64,000 nucleotides of DNA from Calycina herbarum (GCA_001414485.1 LLEY01000168.1:1-64000), one strand, 5' to 3'. Positions 1 to 12,090 are shown, counted from the first letter of the stretch. Numbers and translations: made by a program. The notes: generated by a model not told the origin, from the sequence alone.

Positions 1-642
1 AGATACCGGAACCGAAAGAAGGAGCTCTCTTAAAACGTCCTTGTAGTTTGCAACTTCGATATGGTGTTTACCTTTATTCTTAGTGGGTGGGAAGGTTCAG
101 CTTATGATGCCGCTGTGTTACGTAGTGTAAAAGCTCTATATGGATTTACTACTCCTGAGGGGAAATATTGGCTTGGAGACGTAGGATATGCTAATTCCGA
201 TACTATACTCTCGCTATACCGAGCTATAAGATACTATCTTAAGGAGTAAGCTTGTGTAAAACTTAAACCAAAGAACGCTAAGGAATTATTTAACTTACGC
301 CACGTAGCTTTAAGAAATGTCGTTGAACGGATTTTTGGTGTTTTATGTAGGAAATACTATATACTTTGGGGCTTAGAGTTTCCGGTTACTACTTAAGTTC
401 TTATTGTTATTGCTCTTACTACCCTTTATAATTTTGTACGTTTAAGAGAAGGAATTGAGGCAGATATTCTACTTACGTAAGAGGTAGATAATCTAGAAGT
501 TGAGGATACAATTACTCTATCTACTGTACTAGTTGATAGTAAACCCTTAAAGAAGATAGATAGATTAAGAGATGAGATGGCTGAGAAGATGTGGGTGGAT
601 TATAAGGCATACTGTATAAAGTATAGTATCCTACTAGATTAG
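1..642 (+). pseudogene. PIF/Harbinger-type DDE transposase, 3' part, RIP-damaged
   Basis: One frame running from the window edge to 642 gives the C-terminal half of a DDE_Tnp_4 (Harbinger) nuclease. Visible are the GWEGSAYD block, the KYWLGDVGY block, and the LFNLRHVALRNVVERIFGVL block typical of fungal Harbinger transposases. The frame is cut by in-frame TAA/TAG codons (for example at 31-33, 247-249 and in the VTT-stop-VLIV segment near 394) where a glutamine codon is expected, so CAA/CAG to TAA/TAG changes, as RIP makes, explain the damage. The 5' half lies outside the window. The convergent gene at 667-1836 is the usual accessory partner of this transposon type. The family call is firm; the protein is not functional as read. 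Confidence 0.85.
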
Positions 643-666
643 AGTATAAAACTATGAAGTTCCTAG

Positions 667-1836
667 CTATGTAAACTCTCTAACTCCCTCCTGAAGCTTA
701 AGCCATCTATCTCTCTTCTCTCCTTCTGGCATTAAAATAAAGCTCCTAGCCTTTGCCTCACTTTCTATAACCATAAAAGCGTTTGCTAATTGATCTGTGG
801 TTAACCGATTCTGAAAGTCCTTTAAAAGTAAATTACAAGCCTTTTCATGGTATGACTTCGAGGCCTTAATTTCTCTTACTTCCCGTGCCTCCCTAGCCTC
901 TCGCTGAGCCTTCAACTCCTCCGTGATTCCTACAAGTAGAGTGTTAGGGTCAAACTTTGGTGTAACAGTTGTACGGCTTCGCTTCTTTGGTGGGGGTTTA
1001 GTGGTATTATCGTCTTCCTTAGACTTAGAGGTCTCGCCATCTCCCTTCTCCTTTGTAGCTTTTGTACGAGATGGAGGTTTAATACTAGTAACGGCCCCTG
1101 CTCCTGTAGTATATGCTCCTTTAAGAATTTCTCGTAACTCGTCGCGGTTCGGAAGTATATGGTATTTGTGCTAACCAATCTCAGAATAAGCCTAAATAAT
1201 TATTAGAATAGAAGAAAGAAGAAGAGATAAAATAAAGAGACTTACTTGCTTAAGAGTTTGCTAAATATTGTCAGGTCCCTTATACAATTCCTCCTCCTCG
1301 CTCTATCCTATACTAGAAGTACCCTCTAAAACACTCCACGTCTTCTAATGCTCCTTGATCTCTCCCTATTTATTACGCACATGCCTAAGCTCTACCACAA
1401 GTCCTGGCTTTTGGCAGGCTTCTTGGACAGAGGCAATAATAGCACTCCATCCCTCAGGCTTCCAATTACCTGCATTAGTACCTTTTCCCCCTACAAATTG
1501 AATATGACCTTCAACTATAAGAGCCTCTTCTATTTCACTTGTCCATTGTATACGTGGCTTAGCCGGTGGCTTAGGGTTTGAAGCGGGCGTAGGAGTATCG
1601 AGTAGGAGAAGCTTAGGATTAATAGGTATATCGTTAGCAGAGGAGGTTGCGGTAGAAGCTTTAGCCTTACGCGGTTGTCTCTTTTGGGCTTTGTTTGGTG
1701 CGCGCGCACGCCTACGCTTGGTACTCGTATTAGATTGTGTATTTGGTTGAGTTTGAGTAACTTCCTCGAGAGTAGGAAGGTACTCAGAGGCCGATTCCGA
1801 TACAGGAGGTCCTGCGGTGGGTGGTGGAGTAGCCAT
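667..1836 (-). pseudogene. Myb/SANT-like accessory protein of the Harbinger element, RIP-damaged
   Basis: Exon 1 (1836-1246) and exon 2 (1191-667) are separated by a GT-AG intron at 1192-1245, and both exons are whole codons. The N-terminus is Ser/Thr/Pro-rich with a basic patch (TKRRRARAPNKAQKRQ). It is followed by a Myb/SANT-like domain (IQWTSEIEEALIVEG, then GWSAIIASVQEA and the WSVLEGTSSIG region). The C-terminal half is a charged helix with KAQREAREAREVREIKAS and a WLKLQEGV end. At least four in-frame stops lie between about 1185 and 1366; they fit CAG or TGG changed to TAG. Harbinger-type elements typically carry a transposase and a Myb/SANT DNA-binding protein needed for transposition, and the convergent neighbour at 1-642 fits this. 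Confidence 0.75.
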
Positions 1837-2110
1837 AGTAGTGGTGAGTGTTGAGAGTAAATTAGTATAGTAGAAGATAAGCGCTTATATATATTATTAA
1901 AGGGGGGTGAATTAAGAAAGGTTACAGGGGTCTCTCACAGAAAGGATTAATATTAATCCTTTAATTTTTAAATAATAATTTAAATAATAACTTAACCCAA
2001 ACACCTATACTACTTTAATATATTATTTGGAATTTAAATAATATCCTTAAATAATACCTAAATAATACGCTAAATAATACAAATTAAATAATATAATCCA
2101 AACAGGCTCT
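1837..2110. mobile_element. AT-rich terminal region of the Harbinger element
   Basis: This 270-bp stretch upstream of the Myb/SANT gene is composed of repeats of the type TTAAATAATA and contains a perfect 22-bp palindrome at 1941-1962. It ends in CCAAACAGGCTCT followed by TAG at about 2098-2112. Read on the minus strand this gives AGAGCCTGTTTGG, which resembles Harbinger terminal repeats, with a possible TTA/TAA target. The other terminus is off-window, so the end is inferred from the composition change and the terminal-like word. Confidence 0.4.
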
Positions 2111-2134
2111 TAGTACATGGTATCGAGCACTTAA

Positions 2135-3463
2135 CTATAGCTCTAAATTCCCGCCCGTTCCTTGTTTCCGAAGCACCGCCTGCCGTTCATGTTGACGTTC
2201 TCTGCGTTCTCTGCACTCGTCGCTCTGGGCGCACTTGACCGGGCCTTCCTGCCTACGCTTCGCGACCTCAGCGGCTCCTCGAGCAGTCGCAAATTCGAAC
2301 ATGGCTTTCCATTCGTCTCGGTTGCTAGCATTGTCGCCATGGTCATCGAGAACCGCAAGGACGTCCTCGGCGACGATGTCATGTAGCGCATTCCTAAGCG
2401 CAGCCTTGAAGCGTGCGTCTGTTGCTGAAGTGCCGGTCAGCAGAAGTTCGGTGATGCGCGGTCTGAAAGACACGACAAGCTCGCGGATCCGGGCCGAGAC
2501 GGCGGCCCAATATAGCTCGCCGTCACTCTCGGGTGCGATGGTGAGCCGAACTTCCTCGCGCCCGTAGCCCAGATCCGGATCTATAAAGGCCACGTCTACT
2601 GACCCGTCCCGCGCACTCTTCAGGCTCTTGATCGTGCCGCCCAGGGTCTCGCGGTTGAAATCGACTTGCAGGACGCGCTGGGATGGGAAGAGCCACTCCT
2701 CGCGCTCACACGCATATACGTCCTGGTAGGTGGTGCATAGGCCCCGGCCATAGCCTGCGTACGCTGCTGATGTCGCGTATAGGACCTCAAGCGAATCCGG
2801 CTCGGCCATGAGGTTTTTGAGCTTCAAATAGTCGAAGACATCGTTGATCTCTTCGTCTGTCAACCGGATGCGATCTGGGGAGCTGAGTACCGCTGCAACA
2901 ATAGGGTGCTCTTTGCCTAACCACGTATGCGTCTCGTTGTAGAGCGCTGACACCATGGCGGCGAGGATGGCAGTTTCTGGAGTCGCAGGGCGGCCGAGAA
3001 GCTTGTTTGAATAGCGTTGGGCACGCGACTTAACATACTGCCACTTCTCCCAGTCGGAGCCAAAATGGTCCGGCGTGCGGTTCTCCGGGCCAGTCGCTAG
3101 GCGGCGGAGGAGAGCAGTGTAAGAGGCATCGCCTTCGATCAAGGCAATCCGCTGATGAGTACCATCGTGGAGCCTGACAACGGCAGCGCTGCCATGTCTT
3201 GATTAGTCTGTAATCTATAGATGGGACATATGGATATTCTATTACCCATGACTGGTCTCCAACGCAAACCCAACACCCGGTGCTCGAATCTCCTCGTTGC
3301 TTGGGCATCTCTTGCATCTGGGCAGAGGGCATATGCGATAATAGTCTTTAGGCGGAGGCTCATCGATCGACGCACCACTTAGGACAGCCTGGCTTGAACT
3401 GACTAGATTGAAAAGGCCGAAAATCATGAACATGGACGTCCAGAGGGATGGTCTGAGAGGCAT
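2135..3463 (-). CDS. Secreted or membrane-anchored protein of unknown function
   Basis: Two exons, 3463-3246 and 3188-2135, with a 57-bp GT-AG intron (3189-3245) containing ACTAATC near its 3' end. The splice joins SHG to AAVVRLHDGTHQ in frame and gives 423 aa. Residues 1-27 (MPLRPSLWTSMFMIFGLFNL...) look like a signal peptide or signal anchor, so an extracellular or secretory-pathway location is inferred. The rest has no family I recognise. It is rich in charged residues, has a short Cys-containing segment (CPLPRCKRC) soon after the signal, and ends in a very basic tail (RERRERQHERQAVLRKQ). The GC-rich coding sequence contrasts with the flanking AT-rich repeats. It sits alone between transposon remnants. 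Confidence 0.7.
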
Positions 3464-4725
3464 TGTTGAGCAACGCTAGCAGTGTAATATGATTGAGAAG
3501 TAAGGGGATGACTGAAAGTTCTCTTAAGACTCAAGTAGGGAGTAGTTATCAACAAACTAGGTAGAAAACTGTTGAAGTGGGTCCTGACCGTGCCACGTTT
3601 AGTGGGTCATCGTTACGTTATATATGTGAGGGGATACGTCAATGACTATCTAGCCCTAAACCGAGGTTCTCCGCGTCACGCTATTTCATGTACTGATTCA
3701 TACATTTGATCTAGATCCATCACAACATATATATAGCAGTGCCTTCTGCACTTCTTCAATCTGTAGTCAATTCAGAAGTTATCTATTAACAAAAACCAAC
3801 TTGCTCCAAATTCCATATGTAGTCGCTAGTCTTGATTACGCTCACGAGATAAGGGGATGCCAAGAATCTGAGGCTGAGAGGCGTGGCCGGAGGATTTGCT
3901 AAGCGCTGTCATTCTATGGAGGCTGAGGCGCTTAGTGAAACGTCGTAACAGTATTTGGATTACATCTACTACTATATCTCCTTGTTCTAATCTCGTTTGT
4001 ATACTACTAATTTAATTACTTTAAAACTTATAGGAAAAGTTAATTATATAAACGATCTTCTTTAAGGTGATTTTAGATGTAAAAAGAGGTGCGTACAAAT
4101 AATTGCGAACTCTCGCTGTAATTATGGTACAGTGCGCTTTGATTGCAGTCTTTAATTCGTATACTCTCTTCAGAAGTCAGCGCCAAAGGTCAAACCACAC
4201 AAAGCCAGTTGGTCTTTTATCAAAGAATTGAAATAGAAACCGACACACAGACGCTAACAGAAACCTTGAGGTAAAAGTAATTCAATCAGACAAAACTGAG
4301 TTCGCTTACAACCTCGTAATATGCGGCAGCTAGAATCCTCCTCAGAGTTGTGCCTTCCAACAGCAGAAGACAACGTATATGGAAAAAAGCTGCTGGTACA
4401 ACTATCAGCATGTCATGTACCGTTATGTAGACTATGTCAAGATCCTATGATATTTGTTTTTAGTATACAGAGCCCAATTCCAAGCCTTCTCTCCTGTGCC
4501 CTTGGCTTCTAATTCGCTATGAAATACAACACCAACAATTGCAGCCACGCAGGATCTCACAAGGTAACATCTAGACTAATCCTTATAATTAATTACAATG
4601 TATCTATAGGTATAAAGAGCGGTGTATGTTCACCATGAAACAGATCATCAACCTCTTCTACGCACTATTTTCTTCAAGTGCTAATATTTTTGCGAAATTG
4701 TAATATCATACTCTCTTCGTTTACT
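3464..4725. other. Intergenic region, no gene seen
   Basis: AT-rich, with no supported coding frame. It contains a short hairpin: arms CTAAGCGC (3899-3906) and GCGCTTAG (3928-3935) around a 21-nt loop. Small open frames such as 4321-4512 lack any recognisable motif. It presumably holds the promoters of both flanking genes, which diverge from here. Confidence 0.5.
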
Positions 4726-6670
4726 ATGCGTTCCGCAACATTGGTAGCGTCGACTTGGCTTAGTCTCGCTACGGCACTCTCACTCTCACACCTCTCACAA
4801 GAGAAGCGAGACAAATTCACAATCTACAAGCGAGCTGACAACACGGATTTCTTCCCATTCCCCGCCAACAAATCCTCCATAGTCAGTGAGAGTACTCAGC
4901 CCCCTGATGCTCCACCTCAGAACCTGACTGTCGACGTTAGCACGATAACAATTAACGGCCAGATCCCGCGTAAATTTATCGAGACCAAGTGCGATGCCGG
5001 AAAGAAGCTTAAGATCACAAATGCATGGGATGAAGCAAAGCTGCTTGCAAAAGCACAAACAACTTTTAACCATGGCTATGACTACAACATTCCGCATACC
5101 CAGTGGCTGGGTGAAAACTGGAACGACGAGAGCAGTTGGATCCCATGGAGATACAACTACCGGAAGCTGATTGGCGATAACTTTAGTCGCCTTAGTCAGG
5201 TGCTCAGCAACAATGCGCAGTCAGGAGAGCACATATACTGGTACTGCTACGATTATGGCAATGAGTGTACTGGGGGCGTACAAGCCTATTCGTGGGACAG
5301 TAATGGCTTCTTTTGGTCTAACCATTACACTGTATTCTGCCAGACCTTCTTCGACGAGCGCCAGACCCTGGGAGATCAAATCGCCAAATACGAGAATAAC
5401 AAGCATGAGCAGAAAGTCATGGAAAACTTCCATCTGAGCCGTGGCCAGATTATGTTCCACGAAGTCTGGCACTACAAAAATCTTGTGTCAAGCCCGCGCA
5501 CCAACGACTACGCCTACCAGGCGCAGCCAGTGTGGGATTTGGCCAAAAAACAAAGGCACGAGCTGGTCGTATGTGAACTCCGACTCGTACGCCCTGGACG
5601 GAGTGGCTATCTATGTCCAGCAGCACTACAAAAGCAGCATGTCGCCTGTGCCATGGAAAGAGCTGGCAAAGCTTGACCCCGCTGCTGCTGTTGCTGTCTC
5701 GCAACCGGCAGCTGACACCGCAATAGCAAAGACGTTTGGGGATCAGCCGCCGCGTGGGTGGGTGGCACCGCAGAGTAGCAACGGCGATCCCGATCTGTCT
5801 GTTTGGACCGAACTACATCTGGGCGATCAACCAGCTCCTCAACCAGCTCCTTCTCCAGTGCCAGCTCCAGCTCCACAGCCAGACAAGAATGCCTGTCATG
5901 GTATAAGCGGCGACTACTGGGTCATGTCCCGCGACGTTGCTGTGGGAAATGTCAACGACTTCTGTGGCCAGACTGACCAGACGAAGAAGTACAATACGGG
6001 ATCTGTTAATGAGCTTGAAATGTCCGTCAAGAAGCTTGGCGACGACAAGAAGGGCCCAAAAGACTCTCCAGACTGTGTCGCGCGATTTCAGAACGTTGTC
6101 CTTGATGGCTGCGATGGCGGAGACAAGATCAATAACCCTCACAACTATAAATTTGGTTCCACTTTCACAACGAGCGACTGATGGGAGTATAAGATGACGC
6201 CGCTGGCCAAGCAGGTTAACGATCTTAGCTGTGACGTCTCATACAAGTTCTGGTTCGACGCTGTTGAGATCCGCGGTAAGAATTTTCCCGACGCAAAGCT
6301 AGGTGCCAACGGCGAGGGGCTTCAAAACCAGCTGTCTGGCTGCGGCGACCTGACCAAGTGGAAATTTGAACGCACTCCAAAGGACCCCACCTTCCAATGG
6401 TTCGCATCAGGACAGCTACCGATTGGGACGAAGGCCTGCGTAGGCCGCGCTGTCCAGTCAGCAGGTGCCTCTGGCAATGGCAATTGCCACGGCGCTGGCA
6501 AGCGCGATGTGAACAGCACTGACAGTATCGACAATTGGCCGGGGTATAGCGACGCCAGTAGGCATGTCTTCAAGGATGATGCGAAAGTGAAGAGAGACAG
6601 CATTACAGCGTGGCCTGGTTATGGGGATCAGAGTAGACATGTTTTCAAGAACGGCAAGAAGAAAGCATAG
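4726..6670 (+). pseudogene. Secreted zincin-like metalloprotease family protein, frame broken twice
   Basis: The ATG at 4726 opens a signal peptide (MRSATLVASTWLSLATALSL) followed by KR sites. A HExxH zinc motif (FHEVWHY, about 5455-5475) is followed by NDYAYQ and, in the next frame, by VNSDSYALDGVAIYVQQ. This arrangement is like aspzincin-type fungal proteases, where a downstream Asp is the third ligand. The frame changes at an A6 run (5545-5550); one A fewer would join the two halves. A Pro/Ala hinge (about 5825-5880) leads to a Cys-containing domain like those appended to secreted fungal enzymes. A TGA at 6179-6181 then interrupts it, and the same frame continues to 6670. The tail has KR-delimited repeats with the core WPGY. 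It may be a young pseudogene, or it may contain two sequence errors; the reads cannot be judged here. Confidence 0.65.
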
Positions 6671-7445
6671 TGCTCATGAGTCACAACTAGGGAGGTGTGC
6701 TGCAAAGAGGACGCGAATGCGTAGCGATAGGGCAGGAACTTCTATGTATACGGGATAAAGAGTTCATTCTCCTCTTCTACTACTCGGTTGCGTTTTTAGT
6801 ATGTCACAGGCGGGGGTTTTAAAGTAAAAGAGAGAGTTCTTGGAAAAACAAGGTCGCTCGCTGTTGGATATCCAAGGTATGGGGGTCAAGTAGGTCATGT
6901 AGAATTGATTGTCTTCTAAGTGTAACGGAACTCACAGTCCTGTCTGAGAGCACCGCCAGCATGCTTGGCACATCAGGGGTTGGGCTCGCTTGGGACAGAC
7001 CTTGCTCTCGGTTACTGTATATAAACTCGAGTCCCTCGCACTCTCTTCTTTCGGTAGCTTTAAATTCTCAATTCTACTCTTGATACCCTTTGTGCTGTAG
7101 CCCCAGGTTCATGTTGTCACACTAAGAGAAGCTCTTGTCCAGAGTATATATCTATGAACTAGGATATGAGTATATAATGGAAGCCGTTTGGGAAAGTAGC
7201 ACTCCTACAGGTAAAGGGTTGAATGAAGTATATTATGGAGAAGTGGTTGATCTAAAAGATGGTGTGCTGATCACAATTACATTCAAGGACAATAATTGTA
7301 GGTATGGGTAAATTGACTACAAGCTTAGAAAGAATTCCAAGAAAGCTCGGAAGATAAACTACTCGGGCCTCACCCAAAGTGCACTGAAGTACATGTGATC
7401 CATCCGAAATGATATCCTCGCAAATGGGAGATATTACGCATTGTA
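6671..7445. other. Intergenic region, no gene seen
   Basis: No supported coding sequence. A short plus-strand frame (7178-7315, starting MEAVWESSTPTGKG) continues past stops to about 7440 with codon-like character and may be debris of an older gene or of the Helitron 3' flank. The Helitron 3' end (hairpin plus CTRR on the minus strand) should lie in this interval, but I could not fix it by eye. Confidence 0.4.
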
Positions 7446-10400
7446 TTAGGACGATTGCACTGCTTCAAAAAATCGAGCTTTCTCCCTTAGCCTATTGTAC
7501 TCCTGTATAGCTTCTTTGTCGACTTTAATGGCATTAAAATCAAGATCTGTGATGAACATCCTAGAGAGCTCACGACATCTACTCATGGCAACGTAGGCCT
7601 GCCCCTCAGAAAAGATACTTTGGTTAAGCGCGATTGTGACTTGAGATATGGAGAGGCCTTGGACTTTATGAATCGTTAGTGCAAACGCATTCATAATTGG
7701 AATCTGGACCCGTCGATATTCAATTCCATATGCCGTAAAGTATGAGGAAACGCGGCGGACCTCAATATCTACAATTATTAGATGCCGCGAATTTCATTAG
7801 ACCTGGTCCATTGACATACCTCAATTCCGGTTCTTATTGGAAAGGAGACATTGACATCACCATTTCGGATCTCGGTAATCACCCCTAGAGAACCATTTGA
7901 TATGCCCTTCGTCTTGAGAAGTGCGTTCGTCAAGAACATAACTTTTGCACCAACTTTACAATATACCTCTGGGCTAAAATTGGTACCACTCTTGAATACA
8001 CTTGATTCGGTTGTTTCAATAAGAAGATCATTCTCATAGTCTTCTGCATTAGAATAGAACACGGGATCGCCGCTGTCGGGAATAGTGTCAAGAATAAGAC
8101 GATCCAACACTTTGGCCTCTGCACGAAGGGAGCACAAATACATTGAATCCCAGAGATCTTCTGATGGGCTATAATCGTGGTACCGTTCGGTTAAAATGGT
8201 CTTGACCTCTTCATGCACAATTCCAAAACGTATTTTATTTAAGAAGTTGAAAAAATGGAGATCAGTTTACCGTTGTGGTTCTTCCAAAAATAATGAATGG
8301 AACAGGTCCCAGCAAAGTGCTTTAAAGGCCTTATTACCAGAGACAGGTTGAAGTTGCATAAGGTTTCCAAATACAACAACATGAAGACCACCAAATGGAG
8401 CTGGGTTTCCTTGAAGAATAGCAAAGGTTCGTGACACAAAATCGAGCAATCCAGAATCGACCATAGAGATTTCATCAATAATCAAGACCCGGGTTCTTTT
8501 AAGGTCCACCCTTTTCTCTTCGCTGAATTGGAAAAGTCCCGTCTTATACGATCCTCGATGATCATAAATAGACAGTTCTGAATGAATTGTCCCACCATCG
8601 ATATTGCGAGCTACTATACCTGTTGGTGCCAGCAACAGACTCTGATTACTAGATACATCACACCAATGCTAGAAAGCCTTCAGGAGATATGATTTCCCCG
8701 TGCCTCCAGGACCAGTGACAAGAAACATCTGGCCGCGGTGTTGAGAAGCTACAATATTCCGGGTCATCCTGGTAAAGCATTCATACTGATCCCCTTGCAA
8801 TGAAAGCGCAGCCGTCTCCCTAAGAGTAGGTAGAGACATAGAATTGAGCTGAGATAGTTGAGATTGGATAACATGATGCAAGCCAACGGGACCCATTTCG
8901 ACAACTCGATCGACAAGTTCCATGTATACAGCATTGATCAGAGACCGACCCTGCATTACTCGCTCATCATGGCCACGGAGTACCTGTTCGTAACGACCTG
9001 GGTTTAGTTGAAAAAGTCTCTTGATATGAAACTGCTCCGCCTAAAATTTCGTCGTCACTTCGCCATGACCTACTCTGCAGTAGCTGTACAAAAAAGAATC
9101 CTTCTCCATCACAAAGACGTTTATAGGGTGTTTGAAGTATCAAAGGTTTCATTCTACTATACACCCAGTAACCAAGGCCATCTTGAATGGGAACCTGGGT
9201 CCTAGAGCGGAGCCTGGTTTTCTTGATTTCGCATAAAGTAAAATATTCAAAATATGTAGAATTCTCATACTCGCGAGGACGTGTAAAATATTTTTCGAAA
9301 CCATCAGGGTAATAAGCATCCTCGGGATTTTCTTCAAGCTGCCTAGCAGGACGGACCGTTGAATTGCGCATGTTGGGAACGGCGACAGGGACCCAAACAC
9401 ACCCGGAACTGGAACGAAAGATATCAAGTCCTAAAGCAAGTACCATGGATTCCATAGAGCCGATTCTCCGTGCAATTTGATGCTTAACGATAGCAGATGT
9501 GTCAGATATTTGCAGAAGGGAAGTAGGCTCTCCTTTTGTAACATATTTTGAGATATATGCGGCCAGTCCATCGTCCTTCACAAATTGTGAGTTGCAGTGG
9601 CCATTCCACAGAAGCAAGAGCTCCGCATTATATGGCACGACGTATTCATAACCTCTACGTCTGCTATATATGTCTCGAGGAGATCCAGGTGTGGAAAAAG
9701 TCTTTTCAGAAAGTGGAGCGGGGAATCCTTTATTGCACTTCCCATGACTGTTTCCTTTTTGGCAGCGTTCCGGAGTACAAGTATGTATTTGATATGCCAC
9801 ACTAACCTATGCAACTCAGGCTCCTCATCTGGATCCGGAATGTCAGTTCGAATGTAATGCTCGTCAATAAGTTCCTTGATCGTCTTCTCTGTCCATAAAA
9901 GCATATGAGCATGAATAGTACCGCGTTGCTGGAATTCAATCCTCTCAACCAACTCTTTGAGTTTGCCAAACTTTGAAGACTTTCGGTGGAAAAATCTCTC
10001 CTTTAAGAAATGCAAACGTTCATAAAAGTATTAAACGCCTTCCCAAGGATGATTTGAGGGTTTCATTGAAGAATGAGGATTGGCGTGATGAAGCGATGTT
10101 AAAATATTTTTAAATTCGTGCCAATTTTCGTTGAAGGTAAGAGTGATGAAAAGAGTTGGTAGCCCATGTGTCGAGATTATTGAATTAACAACTTTCTCCT
10201 TTCGCTGAAAGTAAGTTTCGCCAGTACGAATAAAACCCGGAATTCCAAATGTGAGGTCTTCGTTGACAATAGATTGGTGACCATAGCGACTCTGTTGCAA
10301 AAGAAGGTTTTCTGAGAGGCGCCAATCAATCGCTTGACGATCTCTATTTTTCATAAGACGCTGAGACTCCTGTATAATCCTCGTTGTTTCGATCTCTTGA

Positions 10401-10692
10401 TACGACCATGGTCCCCAATACCAGTCATCGCGGAAAGCCGATACCACAGAATTCAACTTTCTAATAACATCTTTCTGGCGCGTATATGATGATAGCCCGT
10501 TTCTTGAACGCGCCCTCTTTGAAACTGGCCCTTCCCATAGGGGTAGAGATGCGGGAAACACAATACTTCAACGTCAGGATCAGAGTGATATAATGCTGTT
10601 GGCCTGGATTCAGATGAAACTGTACCTGTTGGAAGATTGTAGTACCTGGCATCCTCGGTCCTTGTGTCCTGCTTATATTGGAAAGGATTCAT
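7446..10692 (-). pseudogene. Helitron Rep/PIF1-type helicase, 5'-truncated and broken
   Basis: Read from 10692 down: a Helitron-like N-terminal block (CFPHLYPYGKGQF), the Rep segment LFITLTFNENWHE, and the HUH nuclease motif in EFQQRGTIHAHMLLW (about 9885-9930). A PIF1-family helicase follows with Walker A GPGGTGKS (about 8690-8715), Walker B VLIIDEISMV, motif III as FGNLMQLQPV (Asn where Asp is usual), and motif VI ALTIHKVQG...AYVAMSR. A 51-bp GT-AG intron (7769-7819) is clear, and another probably lies at about 8219-8271. Lesions: frame changes near 10500 and 9800, and in-frame TAA (about 10031) and TAG (8669-8671) where glutamine is expected. The protein starts abruptly where the AT-rich block begins, so the Helitron 5' end is missing. 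It encodes rolling-circle transposition functions and is inactive as read. Confidence 0.9.
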
Positions 10693-12090
10693 TAATCTAG
10701 TAGTAGAAGAACCTATCTATTGATTTTATAAAACTAATTATAATAGTAGACAGTTATAACTAGATTATAGTAGTTACTAATAGACTTACGAAATATTGCT
10801 ATATTATTCTATACTATTTAAAGCAGACTACTATTAACTTAGCTCGCTTATTTATATAAGACGTTTAGAAGCTCTATAGTCTACTAGACTCTATTATCTC
10901 TAATAGAGGCTCGCTATTTATTATAGTATTCTAGAAAACAGTCTATAATATATTATATATATAAATCGACCTTTCTACTACCTATTATCTTAAAACCGAC
11001 AGCTAAACCGAAATCGCTAATAAATCTATCTCTAAGTATCTTCGCTAGTATATCGACTATACTTAAGAGGATTAGATTCAGTTCTTACTACTAGCCGAGT
11101 TTGTTATAAGAAACGTACGTAGTTTAGCTATAGGTATATTACTCTTCTTTACGAATAACAGTTACTATTCTTAAGTAAGCTTTAGCCTCTCTTAAACTAT
11201 ACCCGATTCTTAAAGCGTAGTTACTAGTATAACCTTTACTATAAAGATAAGAGACGTTTTAGCACTTCTATATATAAACCTTCTTATCTTAAGAGATAGA
11301 ATAGAGGAGGCTGCTAAAGCTTACCGATTACTAGCCCTAGTATATAGAATAGAGGATATAGTTATACTTAGTACCTAGAATATTAAGTCGGCTAAGTTAA
11401 TTCCTAAGTTTAATACTAAGTATATTAGCTCTTTCTATATACTTTAAGCTATGAACTCTTACGCGTATAAACTAGAACTACTCTATAAACTAGAATCGAT
11501 TTATAATATATTCTATACTAATCTACTACGCTCTGCCGCTAGTATCTCTATACTAGGCTAGACAAATCAACCACCGCTACTAGTTATAATCAACGATAGT
11601 AGACACGTACTCTAGGCTATAGAGAAGATAGTAAACTCGAGAAGAGATAAAACCGGAGGATTTTAATACCTTATTCGATAGAGAGGCTATAGAGTAGAGG
11701 CGGACTCGTAGAAACTATTAACTTACGTAATATATAGTACTGCCTTTATTCGTAAGTTTAAGAAGCGCTTTCTACGTAAGTTAAAGCCTACTGAAAACGA
11801 ACGATTATAAGTCTAGAAAGATTATAAGAAAGATAAGAAGAGCTGAGGAAATTAACAAGGAAAGAGAGATCTTATATAAGAGTTTTTGATTTAGTAAATA
11901 GGCTCGCTTTTAAGTAGCTTACTAAGCGAGATTATAGATATATTCTTCTATAGATATATAAATAGCTAAGAAGTATAAAGAGCTTCTCTCTTCTCTTCTT
12001 ACGAATAATCTATTCTTTAATCTCTACTATAATAATAATATATATAAGTGTTTTACTTTTCTTAATAATATAAGTATAATATAATAAATA
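10693..12090 (+). mobile_element. Remnant of a Ty3/Gypsy polyprotein (integrase C-terminus and chromodomain-like end), RIP-degraded
   Basis: Very AT-rich and full of TAG/TAA. Translated through stops on the plus strand from about 11270 to 11900 it gives RIEEAAKAYRLLALVYRIED, then LIPKFNTKYI, YKLELLYKLESIYNIFYTNLL, and QAIEKIVNSRRDKTGGFQYL. These are the integrase C-terminal (GPxY-like) region and chromodomain-like end of Gypsy polyproteins. The words differ from those of the full element at 13058-20102, so it is a different family. No LTR could be matched, so only a 3' fragment is called. Confidence 0.65.

Noticed and set aside
923..1174. Plus-strand frame opposite the Myb/SANT gene
   Set aside because: It is the antisense shadow of the second exon of the Myb/SANT-like remnant.
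6156..6193. Intron that would remove the TGA at 6179
   Set aside because: The only GT...AG pair is 38 nt, shorter than other introns here, and it does not keep the frame.
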